A DNA stretch of 64,000 bases from Candidatus Pseudothioglobus singularis PS1 (GCF_001281385.1 NZ_CP006911.1:1550001-1614000); one strand, 5' to 3'. Positions 40,662-48,716 are shown, counted from the first letter of the stretch. Made by a program: numbers and translations. The notes: generated by a model not told the origin, from the letters alone.

Positions 40662-42209
40662 TTAAACATTAGAATCCTCAAAACTATCTTTGCGTTCTTT
40701 CATATAGGCTAATAATGCCTCATCAATTTCTGTATCAAGTGGTGGCAATTCATATTCTGATAGCATTTTTTTATAAATGCCATTTGCGAGCATTGCTGTA
40801 TCTCTTGATCCATCCTGAACCCATTGTTCAAAGCTATTATCATCAAGAACATCTGACATATAAAAGGCTGTCTTAAAATTTTTCTTAGTGTGTTCACACC
40901 CTAAAAAATGTTTAGGAACATCATCAGAAAAACTTCCAATTTCACGAATTGCGTCCATTGCTTGGCCATTTTCACTCATGTCGATTCCCTCTGCAGAAAC
41001 TCTCATCATTCCTGCTTGATCAGCGTCCATTATAAATTTTTCATAACTCATGCATAAACCGCCTTCTAACCAGCCAGCGGTATGAAGGTTAAAGTTAACA
41101 CTTGCATTTAAAGTAGCTTGCATTGTATTCGCAGCCTCATAGCCTGCTTGAGCATCTGGCATCTTTGCACCATTAAACCCACCTCCACTTCTAAATGGAA
41201 CGCCTAATCTTCTAGCCAAAGCTCCTGAAATATTCATCATGTGGGCAGCTTCAGGGGTGCCGAATGTTGGCGCACCAGATTTCATTGACATTGCAGTAAC
41301 AAAATTCCCATAGATAACAGGCGCACCCGGTCTCACAAGTTGGGCAAATGCCATGCCAGCAAGCCCCTCTGCTAAACTTTGTGCGGCTACACCTACAGCA
41401 GTTGTTGGAGCCATTGCCCCTGCAACAATAAATGGCGTAATGATAGTTGCTTGATTATTTCTTGCGTAGACCTTAAGGGCGCCTAACATCGTTGCATCAA
41501 ATGACATAGGTGAACTGGCATTGATTAAACTAATTAACACACAGTTTTTGTCTACGAACTCATCTCCAAAAACTATTTTCACCATATCAACAGTATCCTG
41601 AGCTCTCTCGGCTGCAGTAACAGACCCCATAAAAGGTTTGTCTGAGTATTTGATATGACTATAAACCATATCAAAATGACGTTTATTAACCGGTAAGTCA
41701 ACTGGCTCACAAATCGTCCCACCAGAGTGATGAAGATTGTCTGACATATAAGCAAGTTTTATAAAATTCCTAAAATCTTCTATTGTTGCATAACGTCGGC
41801 CTTCATCAAGATCATGAACAAATGGAGGGCCATAAGCAGGAACTAAAACCATATTGTCGCCACCAATTTCAACATTTCTCTCAGGATTACGAGCGAATTG
41901 AGTAAATTGCTTTGGAGCATTGTCTTGAATTAGTTTGCGACACATTCCTTTTGGAAATCTAACACGCATACCATCAATGCTTGCACCCGCTTTCTTAAGA
42001 ATATCAAGTGCCTCTTGATCTTCAGAGAAAACAATGCCAATTTCCTCTAGAATAGTATCTGCATTGTCTTCAATAATACTCAGATCATCATCACTAAGAA
42101 TACTGTAGTGAGGTATTTTTCGTTTTATATAAGCCGGCGCTTTAGGAATATTCTTCGCATCAGACTCATCAGCAGATCCGCCCCGACGTCTTCTTCTTTC
42201 TCTAGCCAT
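40662..42209 (-). CDS. MttB-superfamily methylamine:corrinoid methyltransferase without pyrrolysine
   Basis: 515 residues of the COG5598/trimethylamine methyltransferase family, read through without any in-frame TAG, so it is the non-pyrrolysine branch that includes glycine-betaine (MtgB), proline-betaine and carnitine demethylases. It would transfer a methyl from a quaternary amine to Co(I)-corrinoid. Recognisable parts: HYSILSDDDLSIIEDNADTIL, then GGTICEPVD and the TIM-barrel segments SLINASSPMSFD, TPFIVAGAMAPTT and PVIYGNF. The N-terminus MARERRRRRGG is an unusually basic tag. Substrate unknown; glycine betaine is plausible in a marine cell. Last gene of the corrinoid operon. Confidence 0.88.
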   Translation of the reverse strand: MARERRRRRGGSADESDAKNIPKAPAYIKRKIPHYSILSDDDLSIIEDNADTILEEIGIVFSEDQEALDILKKAGASIDGMRVRFPKGMCRKLIQDNAPKQFTQFARNPERNVEIGGDNMVLVPAYGPPFVHDLDEGRRYATIEDFRNFIKLAYMSDNLHHSGGTICEPVDLPVNKRHFDMVYSHIKYSDKPFMGSVTAAERAQDTVDMVKIVFGDEFVDKNCVLISLINASSPMSFDATMLGALKVYARNNQATIITPFIVAGAMAPTTAVGVAAQSLAEGLAGMAFAQLVRPGAPVIYGNFVTAMSMKSGAPTFGTPEAAHMMNISGALARRLGVPFRSGGGFNGAKMPDAQAGYEAANTMQATLNASVNFNLHTAGWLEGGLCMSYEKFIMDADQAGMMRVSAEGIDMSENGQAMDAIREIGSFSDDVPKHFLGCEHTKKNFKTAFYMSDVLDDNSFEQWVQDGSRDTAMLANGIYKKMLSEYELPPLDTEIDEALLAYMKERKDSFEDSNV

Positions 42210-42229
42210 TAAAATTCTCCTTGATAAAC

Positions 42230-44170
42230 TTATGACGCTCTTTTTCGGCGCCTAACTTTTTTAGTTTGTTGTTGCTTAACAGGTGATACACTGAATTTCA
42301 TCGCATCAACAAAAAACTCTTGAAACCTTGGTTCTGTAGCAGTTTCAATTTTCACAACTTTGTCTACCGCCTCGATAATTGCTTGCTTTTTATTAACATC
42401 TAATAGTGCTGCACTTGCGCCAATACCAGCAGCATTGCCCACTGATTCTATTTTTTCAGCCGTTGATGTTGGGATAATATCTAGTAAAGCGACATATCTT
42501 GCATCTAGGTGGGCACCAAAAGCACCTGCTAATAATATTTTATCAAAATGATCACAATCAAGGTAGTCCATCAATATTGATACACCCGCTGATAGGGCCG
42601 CCTTGGCTAGTTGAATAGATCGAATATCCACTTGTTCGATATAGATCGATTTATCACCCTGATCAACTAATAAAAATCGAGTTGTGTTCCCTTTTTTTGA
42701 AAAGAGTTCTGGGGCAATTGATTCAACAAAAAGACCACTCTGGTCAATAATTCCTGCTTCTGCGAATGCAACAATGGCCTCAATAATACCGCTTCCACAA
42801 ATCCCAACTGCCTTCATTTGAACGAGTTCATAATCAGGCTCATCAGACCAGGCATCACAACCAATTACCTTGAAACGGACCTTCAAACTATCTTTATCTA
42901 TCCTAACTCTCTCAATAGCGCCATAGGTCGCCCTGACGCCCGAACTAATTTCAGCGCCTTCAAATGCAGGGCCTGTTGGTGATGAAGTGGCATAAACTTT
43001 ACCTTCTTTAGAGAGCATGATTTCAGCATTTGTACCGATGTCAACTAGCAAAGTCGTTTCGGTATGCATTGTATCCATTTGACTGAGATAGGCTGCCGCT
43101 GTATCAGCGCCAACATGACCTGCAATCAAAGGTAAGAATGATAATCTAGTTTTTGGATAGAGGTCAAAACCCAAATCTTTAGCGTCAACATCAAGCCAGC
43201 TTCTTATAGATAAAGTAAAAGGGGCCTGCCCCAACTCAACTGGCGAGATTCCAAAAAATATATGGTGCATAATGGGATTACCAACCAATACAACCTCAAG
43301 TAATTTATCCCATTCTGTTTCTAAATTTTCACATGCTTCATGGAGCATTTCAGTGATTTTTCCTCTAACGGCAGCAGTCAACTTTTCATCGCCGCCCTTA
43401 TTCATCATGACATAAGAAACTCTACTCATTAAATCTTCACCAAAACGAATTTGTGGATTCATTGCTGAAGACTCATAAACCAATTTACCATTTTTTAGAT
43501 CATAAACATAAAGCGCTAAAGTTGTTGAGCCGATATCAATCGCTGCCCCTAGGATTTGATGAGTGCCTTTTGGATATGCGGCAACGATTTGACTGCTGTC
43601 ACGAACTGCAACAGTGAGGTTGCCTTTGCATTCATGAATAAGTGGCTGAAGATCTCTCAGTAGATTAAAGTCAATGTTTGCCTTAACGCCTTGTTTTGTT
43701 AGCTGAGCAATAAGGTTTTCTGAAGCTGATGGGTTTTCATCCAGGGTTGCCTCATCTAGTGTGCAATCAATGAGACTTATTGAACTAGAAATTGAATAAG
43801 TTTGAGCAGCATTTTTCTTACTAATATAGGCCTTGTGTTCTTGACTATCTTCTGGAACATCAATAACTAAATCACCCTGTATACAGGACTGACAAGCCAA
43901 TCTTTTTCCTTTGTATGTTGGGTTATCTTGAATTAATTGTTTTTCAAGTCTTGTAACAGCGCTTACATTTTCAGGGTCACACTTTACACCAAATTTCGAA
44001 TGTTCTCCCTCTGAAACCTCTATCCAGCACTGATGACACTGTCCATATCCACCACATAGTGAACGAATAGCGACTCCTGCATCTTGTGCAACTTGTAATA
44101 ATGTATCACCAAACTCACCCTTAAATTGGCGGCCTGAAGGAGTGAAACATACTTGATAATTATCATCCAT
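42230..44170 (-). CDS. RACo/RamA-like ferredoxin-ASKHA ATPase for corrinoid reductive activation (DUF4445)
   Basis: 646 residues. N-terminal plant-type [2Fe-2S] domain with Cys39, Cys45, Cys48 and Cys93 (CGGYGQCHQCW...ACQSC), a linker, then an actin/Hsp70-type ATPase domain with AAIDIGSTTLALYVYD, LVDIGTNAEIML, GICGSGIIEAI and LAGAFGAHLD. In methanogens and acetogens such proteins use ATP to reduce Co(II) corrinoid that has become oxidised. Placement directly before the mttB-like gene fits that job. C-terminus ends KKVRRRKRAS, a basic tail like those on its neighbours. Confidence 0.9.
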   Translation of the reverse strand: MDDNYQVCFTPSGRQFKGEFGDTLLQVAQDAGVAIRSLCGGYGQCHQCWIEVSEGEHSKFGVKCDPENVSAVTRLEKQLIQDNPTYKGKRLACQSCIQGDLVIDVPEDSQEHKAYISKKNAAQTYSISSSISLIDCTLDEATLDENPSASENLIAQLTKQGVKANIDFNLLRDLQPLIHECKGNLTVAVRDSSQIVAAYPKGTHQILGAAIDIGSTTLALYVYDLKNGKLVYESSAMNPQIRFGEDLMSRVSYVMMNKGGDEKLTAAVRGKITEMLHEACENLETEWDKLLEVVLVGNPIMHHIFFGISPVELGQAPFTLSIRSWLDVDAKDLGFDLYPKTRLSFLPLIAGHVGADTAAAYLSQMDTMHTETTLLVDIGTNAEIMLSKEGKVYATSSPTGPAFEGAEISSGVRATYGAIERVRIDKDSLKVRFKVIGCDAWSDEPDYELVQMKAVGICGSGIIEAIVAFAEAGIIDQSGLFVESIAPELFSKKGNTTRFLLVDQGDKSIYIEQVDIRSIQLAKAALSAGVSILMDYLDCDHFDKILLAGAFGAHLDARYVALLDIIPTSTAEKIESVGNAAGIGASAALLDVNKKQAIIEAVDKVVKIETATEPRFQEFFVDAMKFSVSPVKQQQTKKVRRRKRAS

Positions 44171-44178
44171 CTTTATTC

Positions 44179-44586
44179 TTACTCGTCTATTTTGCTGTTG
44201 CCATAGCCCTCACTTTGAGGCTCTTTAGGGTTAATATTATAATAACATCCTTTTTCTTCAGTAAATATATGGTGCCAAGTCCTTAGTTCTTTGGAATCAT
44301 CAATACTTCCTGCTGTCACGCTTATAGTTGGTTTGTTGTCATTCTGCCAAAACATATTTGCACCACAGTTATCACAAAAGCCGTGCCTTGAGCCTTCATG
44401 AGTATAAAACCACTTAATCTTACCCTTGATTTTAATATTCTCTCTGCTTACTTGTGATGCAGCCATAAAGTGGCCTGTCATTTTTCGACACTGCTCACAG
44501 TGGCAATATGAAATATCATTCAAATCAAAAGCTGTATAGGAAGTCTGTCCACAAACACAAGACCCCTCATACTCTATGCTAGGCAT
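44179..44586 (-). CDS. GFA/CENP-V-fold zinc protein (glutathione-dependent formaldehyde-activating family)
   Basis: 135 residues. Zinc-binding cysteines: CVC (Cys10, Cys12), CHCEQC (Cys28, 30, 33) and CDNC (Cys71, Cys74), the GFA layout. Gfa is said to help formaldehyde react with glutathione, though most family members are uncharacterised. Position between the methyl-THF methyltransferase (3 bases) and the ASKHA ATPase (8 bases) makes it part of the operon. It may deal with formaldehyde released from methylene-THF, or have an unrelated zinc role. Confidence 0.82.
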   Translation of the reverse strand: MPSIEYEGSCVCGQTSYTAFDLNDISYCHCEQCRKMTGHFMAASQVSRENIKIKGKIKWFYTHEGSRHGFCDNCGANMFWQNDNKPTISVTAGSIDDSKELRTWHHIFTEEKGCYYNINPKEPQSEGYGNSKIDE

Positions 44587-44589
44587 AAT

Positions 44590-45483
44590 TTATGCACGTC
44601 TCCTTCTTCTTCCTTCCCTAGGATTTTCACCCTCTTTCAATGGTTCTTTGTAGGCTGATATCCACTTTGTACATCCATCATCCACACCTGTCAACACATC
44701 TCCAGCTCTAATGGCTTGGACAAGTTCTGGATGCAAAGGGTTAACAATGGCAGAGGTCATTCCAGCTGCAATCAACATTGGTAAGAAGGCATTATTAATT
44801 CCACTTCTTTGAGGTAAGCCAAAACTTACATTTGAAGCTCCACAAGTTGTATTCACCTTTAATTCACTGCGAAGCTTTCTAACCAACTCAAATACTTGAT
44901 TTCCAGCTTGAGAGATGGCGCCAATTGGCATCACTAATGGGTCAACAACAACATCTTGTGGCTTGATTCCATAATCAGCAGCATGTTCAACAATTTTTTT
45001 AGCAACCTTAAATCTTTCATTTGGATCTTCACTGATTCCCGTCTCATCATTAGAAATTGCAACAATGGCTGCATCGTATTTTTTGACAAGAGGTAGCACC
45101 CTTTCCAATACCTCTGTCTCACCAGTTGTGGAATTGACTAACGCTCTTCCTTGGTATGCACCTAATCCAGCTTCAAGCGCTTCAATTATTGAAGAGTCAA
45201 TTGATATTGGGACATCCATAACAGCCTGAACACGTCTAATAGACTCCGCCAATATTGCCGGTTCATCAGCCAATGGAATACCTGCGTTTATATCAAGCAT
45301 TTGTGCGCCTGCCTCAACCTGAGCAATTGCATCTGCAACAACACGAGAGTAATCTCCTGCTTTCATTTCCGCAGCTAAAATTTTTCTGCCAGTAGGGTTT
45401 ATTCTTTCTCCAATCATTACAAATGGATGTCCAAAACCAATGGTTACCTCTCTTGATGAAGATGATAGTGTTGTTGTTGCCAA
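44590..45483 (-). CDS. methyltetrahydrofolate:corrinoid methyltransferase (pterin-binding, AcsE/MtvA/MtgA-like)
   Basis: 297 residues, pterin-binding TIM barrel: IGERINPTGRKILA, MLDINAGIPLADE, IDSSIIEALEAGL, LVNSTTGE, VVDPLVMPIG and TTCGASNVSFGLPQR are all typical. It would move the methyl from methyl-corrinoid to tetrahydrofolate. The start is a TTG at 45483 with GGAG eight bases upstream; the next Met is at residue 23, already inside the conserved fold, so the TTG is well supported. The C-terminus ends EGRRRRRA, a basic tail not needed for the barrel. Confidence 0.9.
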   Translation of the reverse strand: MATTTLSSSSREVTIGFGHPFVMIGERINPTGRKILAAEMKAGDYSRVVADAIAQVEAGAQMLDINAGIPLADEPAILAESIRRVQAVMDVPISIDSSIIEALEAGLGAYQGRALVNSTTGETEVLERVLPLVKKYDAAIVAISNDETGISEDPNERFKVAKKIVEHAADYGIKPQDVVVDPLVMPIGAISQAGNQVFELVRKLRSELKVNTTCGASNVSFGLPQRSGINNAFLPMLIAAGMTSAIVNPLHPELVQAIRAGDVLTGVDDGCTKWISAYKEPLKEGENPREGRRRRRA

Positions 45484-45500
45484 TTTACTTACTCCTATTT

Positions 45501-46403
45501 TTAATTATTTGTTGCATTCTTAATCCATGAAGCATTCACATTTATCCCCCCTAAAGGAAAAAAATGAACATTTGTGATATTGAAGCTGGGGTTAGCTTTT
45601 TTGTGCTCAGCCAATGTCTCTAAAAAATCATTTGGCTCAAAAGGCAACAATAATTTCTTAACATCTTTTGCTCTTTTTTGCAAAACTCTCAGAGATGGCC
45701 CAACACCGCAAGCGATTGAAAATTTGATTAAAGTTTGTAATTTAGCCGGCCCTGCAACACCAATATGAACTGGAATGTCAATACCGTTTTTGATTAGAGA
45801 GTCTGCCCATTCAATTACAGGACTAGCCTCAAAACAGAATTGTGTCGTTAAAGCTAGATTGATATCTGTGCGTTCTTTAAATTTTTGTTTCCAGCTAAGG
45901 GCCTGATCAATATTCTTATTAGAGCTATCAGGGTCAATATCCTTGTTACCCTCTGGATGGCCAGCAAAATGCAGATGCTTAAAGTTATACTTCTCAAAAA
46001 GCTCTGTCTCAACAAGCTGCATTGAACTGGTGTAATCCCCATGGGGATTAGTCACCCCTCCAGCCAAAAGCAGCGCTTGCTCAATACCAGCCTCATTCTG
46101 GTATCTATTTATCCAATCTTCAAGCGTATTTTGATCTTTAATAATACGCGCAGGGAAGTGGGGCATCACAGCAAAACCTTCACCACTAATTCGCTTTGCA
46201 GTTTCAACCATCTCTTCAATTGGAACACCTTCTATATGGGCGATATAGACCCTTGTATTTTGTGGCAATATCTCTTTAAAGCTCTCAATTTTTGAGGCAG
46301 TGCGCGGCATAACCTCAATTGAGAAATCATCTAAAAAATTCTTAAGTTGATCACTTGTTTTCTTATTATTTTCTTTTGAAGAAAATGCACTTAGTAACGA
46401 CAT
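45501..46403 (-). CDS. methylenetetrahydrofolate reductase family (MetF-like)
   Basis: 300-residue flavin TIM barrel with FSIEVMPRTASKIESF, ALLLAGGVTNPHGDY, HFAGHPEGN, TQFCFEASPVIEWAD and GVAGPAKLQTLIKF. In the operon it would oxidise methyl-THF to methylene-THF, the reverse of the biosynthetic direction. It differs from housekeeping MetF in the N-terminus and is probably dedicated to this pathway. An electron acceptor partner (for example MetV) is not next to it. Confidence 0.88.
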   Translation of the reverse strand: MSLLSAFSSKENNKKTSDQLKNFLDDFSIEVMPRTASKIESFKEILPQNTRVYIAHIEGVPIEEMVETAKRISGEGFAVMPHFPARIIKDQNTLEDWINRYQNEAGIEQALLLAGGVTNPHGDYTSSMQLVETELFEKYNFKHLHFAGHPEGNKDIDPDSSNKNIDQALSWKQKFKERTDINLALTTQFCFEASPVIEWADSLIKNGIDIPVHIGVAGPAKLQTLIKFSIACGVGPSLRVLQKRAKDVKKLLLPFEPNDFLETLAEHKKANPSFNITNVHFFPLGGINVNASWIKNATNN

Positions 46404-46458
46404 TATTTAACCTTCCTAAAACTCGCAGTAATATTAATCTCTTTTCACTTAATTTAAC

Positions 46459-47097
46459 TCATGAACTTAATGGTTGGATGTCTATTTCCTCAAAAACAGA
46501 ATCAAGACTGCCTGTTCCTACAAGCCTATACTCGTATTCAAAGCCAAAATCTTTTGCATACTTCTCTGCATCCTTATTCCACTGCTCATTTTCTGTTTGA
46601 GCTAAATATACTAATTTTTTATAATGTTCAAAATAGACTTCAAAAAGTTCTGGATGCTTATCAAGGCCCAAACCTTTAATCATTATTCTATTAAAATTTT
46701 TTACCAAATAGTCTGTTAAATAAAAAGTTCCTATTTCCTCTTCTGATAGCCTATCAAAGACATCTTTGCCAGCAAAAAATTCATAACAATGTGCTCCCTC
46801 TATTCGCTTCGCTTTGTACTTATTGATAACTCTATCAAGTGCACCACCTGTTCCACAATCAGCATAAGCAATATATACTTCTTCATAAAGATGAGCATTT
46901 TTTGATAAATAATCCTCCACACCTGGGGCAATTAATTGGGGGGAGTTATGCCAACCAGCTGGTAAACATTGAAGATTGACTTTATCTGAAAATGAGGGGT
47001 TTTGCTTTATTAATCTTAAAAGATCATAAACAAGCGCACCACAACCTAATACTAATCTTTTTTTATTTTCACTGGCGACTTCCTTACCTGTGAGCAC
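46459..47097 (-). CDS. DUF1638 protein of the corrinoid operon
   Basis: 212-residue soluble protein of unknown biochemical function. Landmarks are LVLGCGALVYDLL near the N-terminus, LPAGWHNSPQLIAPGV and YADCGTGGALD, with several conserved Cys and His (GCGAL, AHCYEF) that could bind a metal or a cofactor. It starts at GTG 47097 and overlaps the end of the corrinoid protein gene by 14 bases. DUF1638 genes often travel with corrinoid methyltransferases, so a role in corrinoid loading or protection is likely but unproved. Confidence 0.8.
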   Translation of the reverse strand: MLTGKEVASENKKRLVLGCGALVYDLLRLIKQNPSFSDKVNLQCLPAGWHNSPQLIAPGVEDYLSKNAHLYEEVYIAYADCGTGGALDRVINKYKAKRIEGAHCYEFFAGKDVFDRLSEEEIGTFYLTDYLVKNFNRIMIKGLGLDKHPELFEVYFEHYKKLVYLAQTENEQWNKDAEKYAKDFGFEYEYRLVGTGSLDSVFEEIDIQPLSS

Positions 47098-47788
47098 GAT
47101 TTTTTTTCAGACCACGAACATGCTCTTCAGCCATTTCAGCACTTCTTGCTGCATCACGACCATAAGCAGGAACGCCAATTGAGTCTGCAAATTCTTGGTT
47201 CAAAGGTGCGCCACCACACATAATGTGAACATCTTTACGCATACCTCTTTTTTCCATTTCTTCAACCACAACACCCATATAAGGCATCGTCGTAGTCAAT
47301 AATGCAGACATTCCAACAATAACTGGCTCATGGGTATCTACCGCTTCAAGATAGTTCTCGACAGGGTTATTAATTCCCAAATCAATGACCTCAAATCCTG
47401 CTCCCTCGCACATCATTCCAACTAAGTTTTTGCCAATATCATGAATATCACCCTTAACAGTTCCGATCACAAATTTGCCAAGCGATGTATCTTCCGCCGA
47501 TTCTGCAAGTATTGGTCTCAGAATTTTCATTCCACCTTTCATTGCGCCAGCACACTTTAAAACCTCAGGAACAAATAGAATACCATCCCTAAAATCAATC
47601 CCAACAATCTTCATACCACCAACGAGCGCCTCACCCAAAACATCATTAGCGTCCCAACCCCTTTCAAGAAGTATATTGGTGCCTTCAGTTACCTCTGCAT
47701 CAAGGCCATCATAAAGGTCATCTTGTATCTGCTCTACAAGCTCTTTATCATCGAGATCATTCAGGTCAAAATCGTCTTCGTCACTCAT
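47084..47788 (-). CDS. methyl-accepting corrinoid protein (MttC/MtgC-like)
   Basis: 234 residues. N-terminal helical cap (about 1-95) and C-terminal B12-binding Rossmann domain with the GDIHDIGKN motif, where His116 is the lower cobalt ligand, then VIDLG and MSALLTTTM. It shuttles methyl groups between the MttB-like enzyme and the pterin methyltransferase. First gene of the seven-gene operon; GAGG seven bases before the ATG. The N-terminus is very acidic and the C-terminus ends in basic LKKNRAHR. Confidence 0.92.
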   Translation of the reverse strand: MSDEDDFDLNDLDDKELVEQIQDDLYDGLDAEVTEGTNILLERGWDANDVLGEALVGGMKIVGIDFRDGILFVPEVLKCAGAMKGGMKILRPILAESAEDTSLGKFVIGTVKGDIHDIGKNLVGMMCEGAGFEVIDLGINNPVENYLEAVDTHEPVIVGMSALLTTTMPYMGVVVEEMEKRGMRKDVHIMCGGAPLNQEFADSIGVPAYGRDAARSAEMAEEHVRGLKKNRAHR

Positions 47789-47835
47789 TGCTTTGCCTCG
47801 GTTATAAAAGGAATAATTAATACTTAAAAAACGGA

Positions 47836-47864
47836 AAGATACCTTGAATTAATTTCGGTGTCAA
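47836..47864 (-). promoter_or_regulatory. proximal sigma70 promoter of the corrinoid operon
   Basis: Minus-strand TTGACA (47859-47864), 17-base spacer, TATCTT (47836-47841). Predicted start about 47829, giving a leader of about 40 bases before the corrinoid protein ATG at 47788. Confidence 0.65.
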
Positions 47865-47941
47865 TCATTAAATTTACATTTAAAAAAAATTGTACAATTT
47901 GCATAGTTTTTTAGAACTTATTTCCCTTTAAGATGTTGTTA

Positions 47942-47984
47942 TATATAACTATTGAACGTTTTAAAATATGTGAAATAAATCACA
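47942..47984 (-). promoter_or_regulatory. CRP-type palindrome with class II promoter geometry upstream of the corrinoid operon
   Basis: TGTGAAATAAATCACA (47969-47984) has both perfect TGTGA/TCACA half-sites with the N6 spacing of the CRP consensus. On the minus strand a TATATA box lies at 47942-47947; with a start at about 47935 the CRP centre falls at -41.5, the standard class II position. This would be a second, distal promoter about 106 bases upstream of the TTGACA/TATCTT promoter. The binding protein is not in the window. Confidence 0.55.
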
Positions 47985-48002
47985 AAAAAAACTTGAATTT
48001 AA

Positions 48003-48716
48003 CTAAACTATCTCACTCATGAAGTTATCATAAATTTGTCTCGCACAGCTGAGGCATTGACTCATATTTGCATCGGTATTTTTTTTAAGATTTGAGAGTG
48101 CGCCTTCACCTAATGTGTTTGTCAACGCTTCAGCATAAGCTGGAATTGCCCCCCAATTATCTACAGTATCTGATTCGATCTCGACATGATATTGCATGGA
48201 CCAGGCATTAGTTCCAATCCTCATTGCCTGAATTGAACATACATCTGACTTAGCCAAAACAATTGCACCTTCTGGCGCTTGTGCCACTCGAACTGAGTGC
48301 CATTGAAGACATTGCTGTTTAGGGGCTGTCCCTAAAAATAGTGGATCCTTCTTTCCCTCTTCCGTTAATTCAACTTCAAGTACTCCAATTTCAGGAACTT
48401 TTTGTGGACCACATGTGCCACCTAATGCATCTGCAAGCAATTGATGACCCAAACATAAACCAAGGTAAGGTCTCCCTAGCTCAGAAACCCAATGCCTAAT
48501 TGCTGCCTTTTCTTCAACGAGCCACGGATTTTCTTCAATGTCCCATACATCCATTGGCCCCCCCATAACCCAAAGTGCATCATACTTATCAAAGCTAGGA
48601 ATTTTATCGCCGCGATGTAAATATACAGGATCCCATTCAATTTCATCTTCAGCCAGGAATTGTCTTAATGACCCGGGATGTTCACAATCAACATGCTGAA
48701 AAACTAATATTCGCAT
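48003..48716 (-). CDS. class I glutamine amidotransferase (GMP-synthase-like GATase1)
   Basis: 237 residues. Nucleophile elbow GLCLGHQLLADALGG with the catalytic Cys, and the His-Glu pair in YHVEIE, so the triad is complete. Resembles stand-alone GuaA-N/YfeJ-like amidotransferases rather than CarA or PuuD. Substrate unknown; gamma-glutamyl amide hydrolysis or amide transfer during nitrogen scavenging from methylated amines is a possibility suggested only by position. Divergent from the MFS gene. Confidence 0.82.
   Translation of the reverse strand: MRILVFQHVDCEHPGSLRQFLAEDEIEWDPVYLHRGDKIPSFDKYDALWVMGGPMDVWDIEENPWLVEEKAAIRHWVSELGRPYLGLCLGHQLLADALGGTCGPQKVPEIGVLEVELTEEGKKDPLFLGTAPKQQCLQWHSVRVAQAPEGAIVLAKSDVCSIQAMRIGTNAWSMQYHVEIESDTVDNWGAIPAYAEALTNTLGEGALSNLKKNTDANMSQCLSCARQIYDNFMSEIV

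Noticed and set aside
40662-42209. Pyrrolysine-containing MttB
   Set aside because: The frame has no in-frame TAG; it reads from ATG to stop as a full-length non-pyrrolysine family member.
46355-46679. Two small plus-strand frames over the MetF-DUF1638 junction
   Set aside because: They lie opposite conserved genes and the small gap, have no ribosome site and no recognisable features.
47789-48002. Cobalamin riboswitch before the corrinoid operon
   Set aside because: I saw no B12-box-like sequence and no obvious large fold on the minus strand; promoter and CRP-type elements account for the visible structure.
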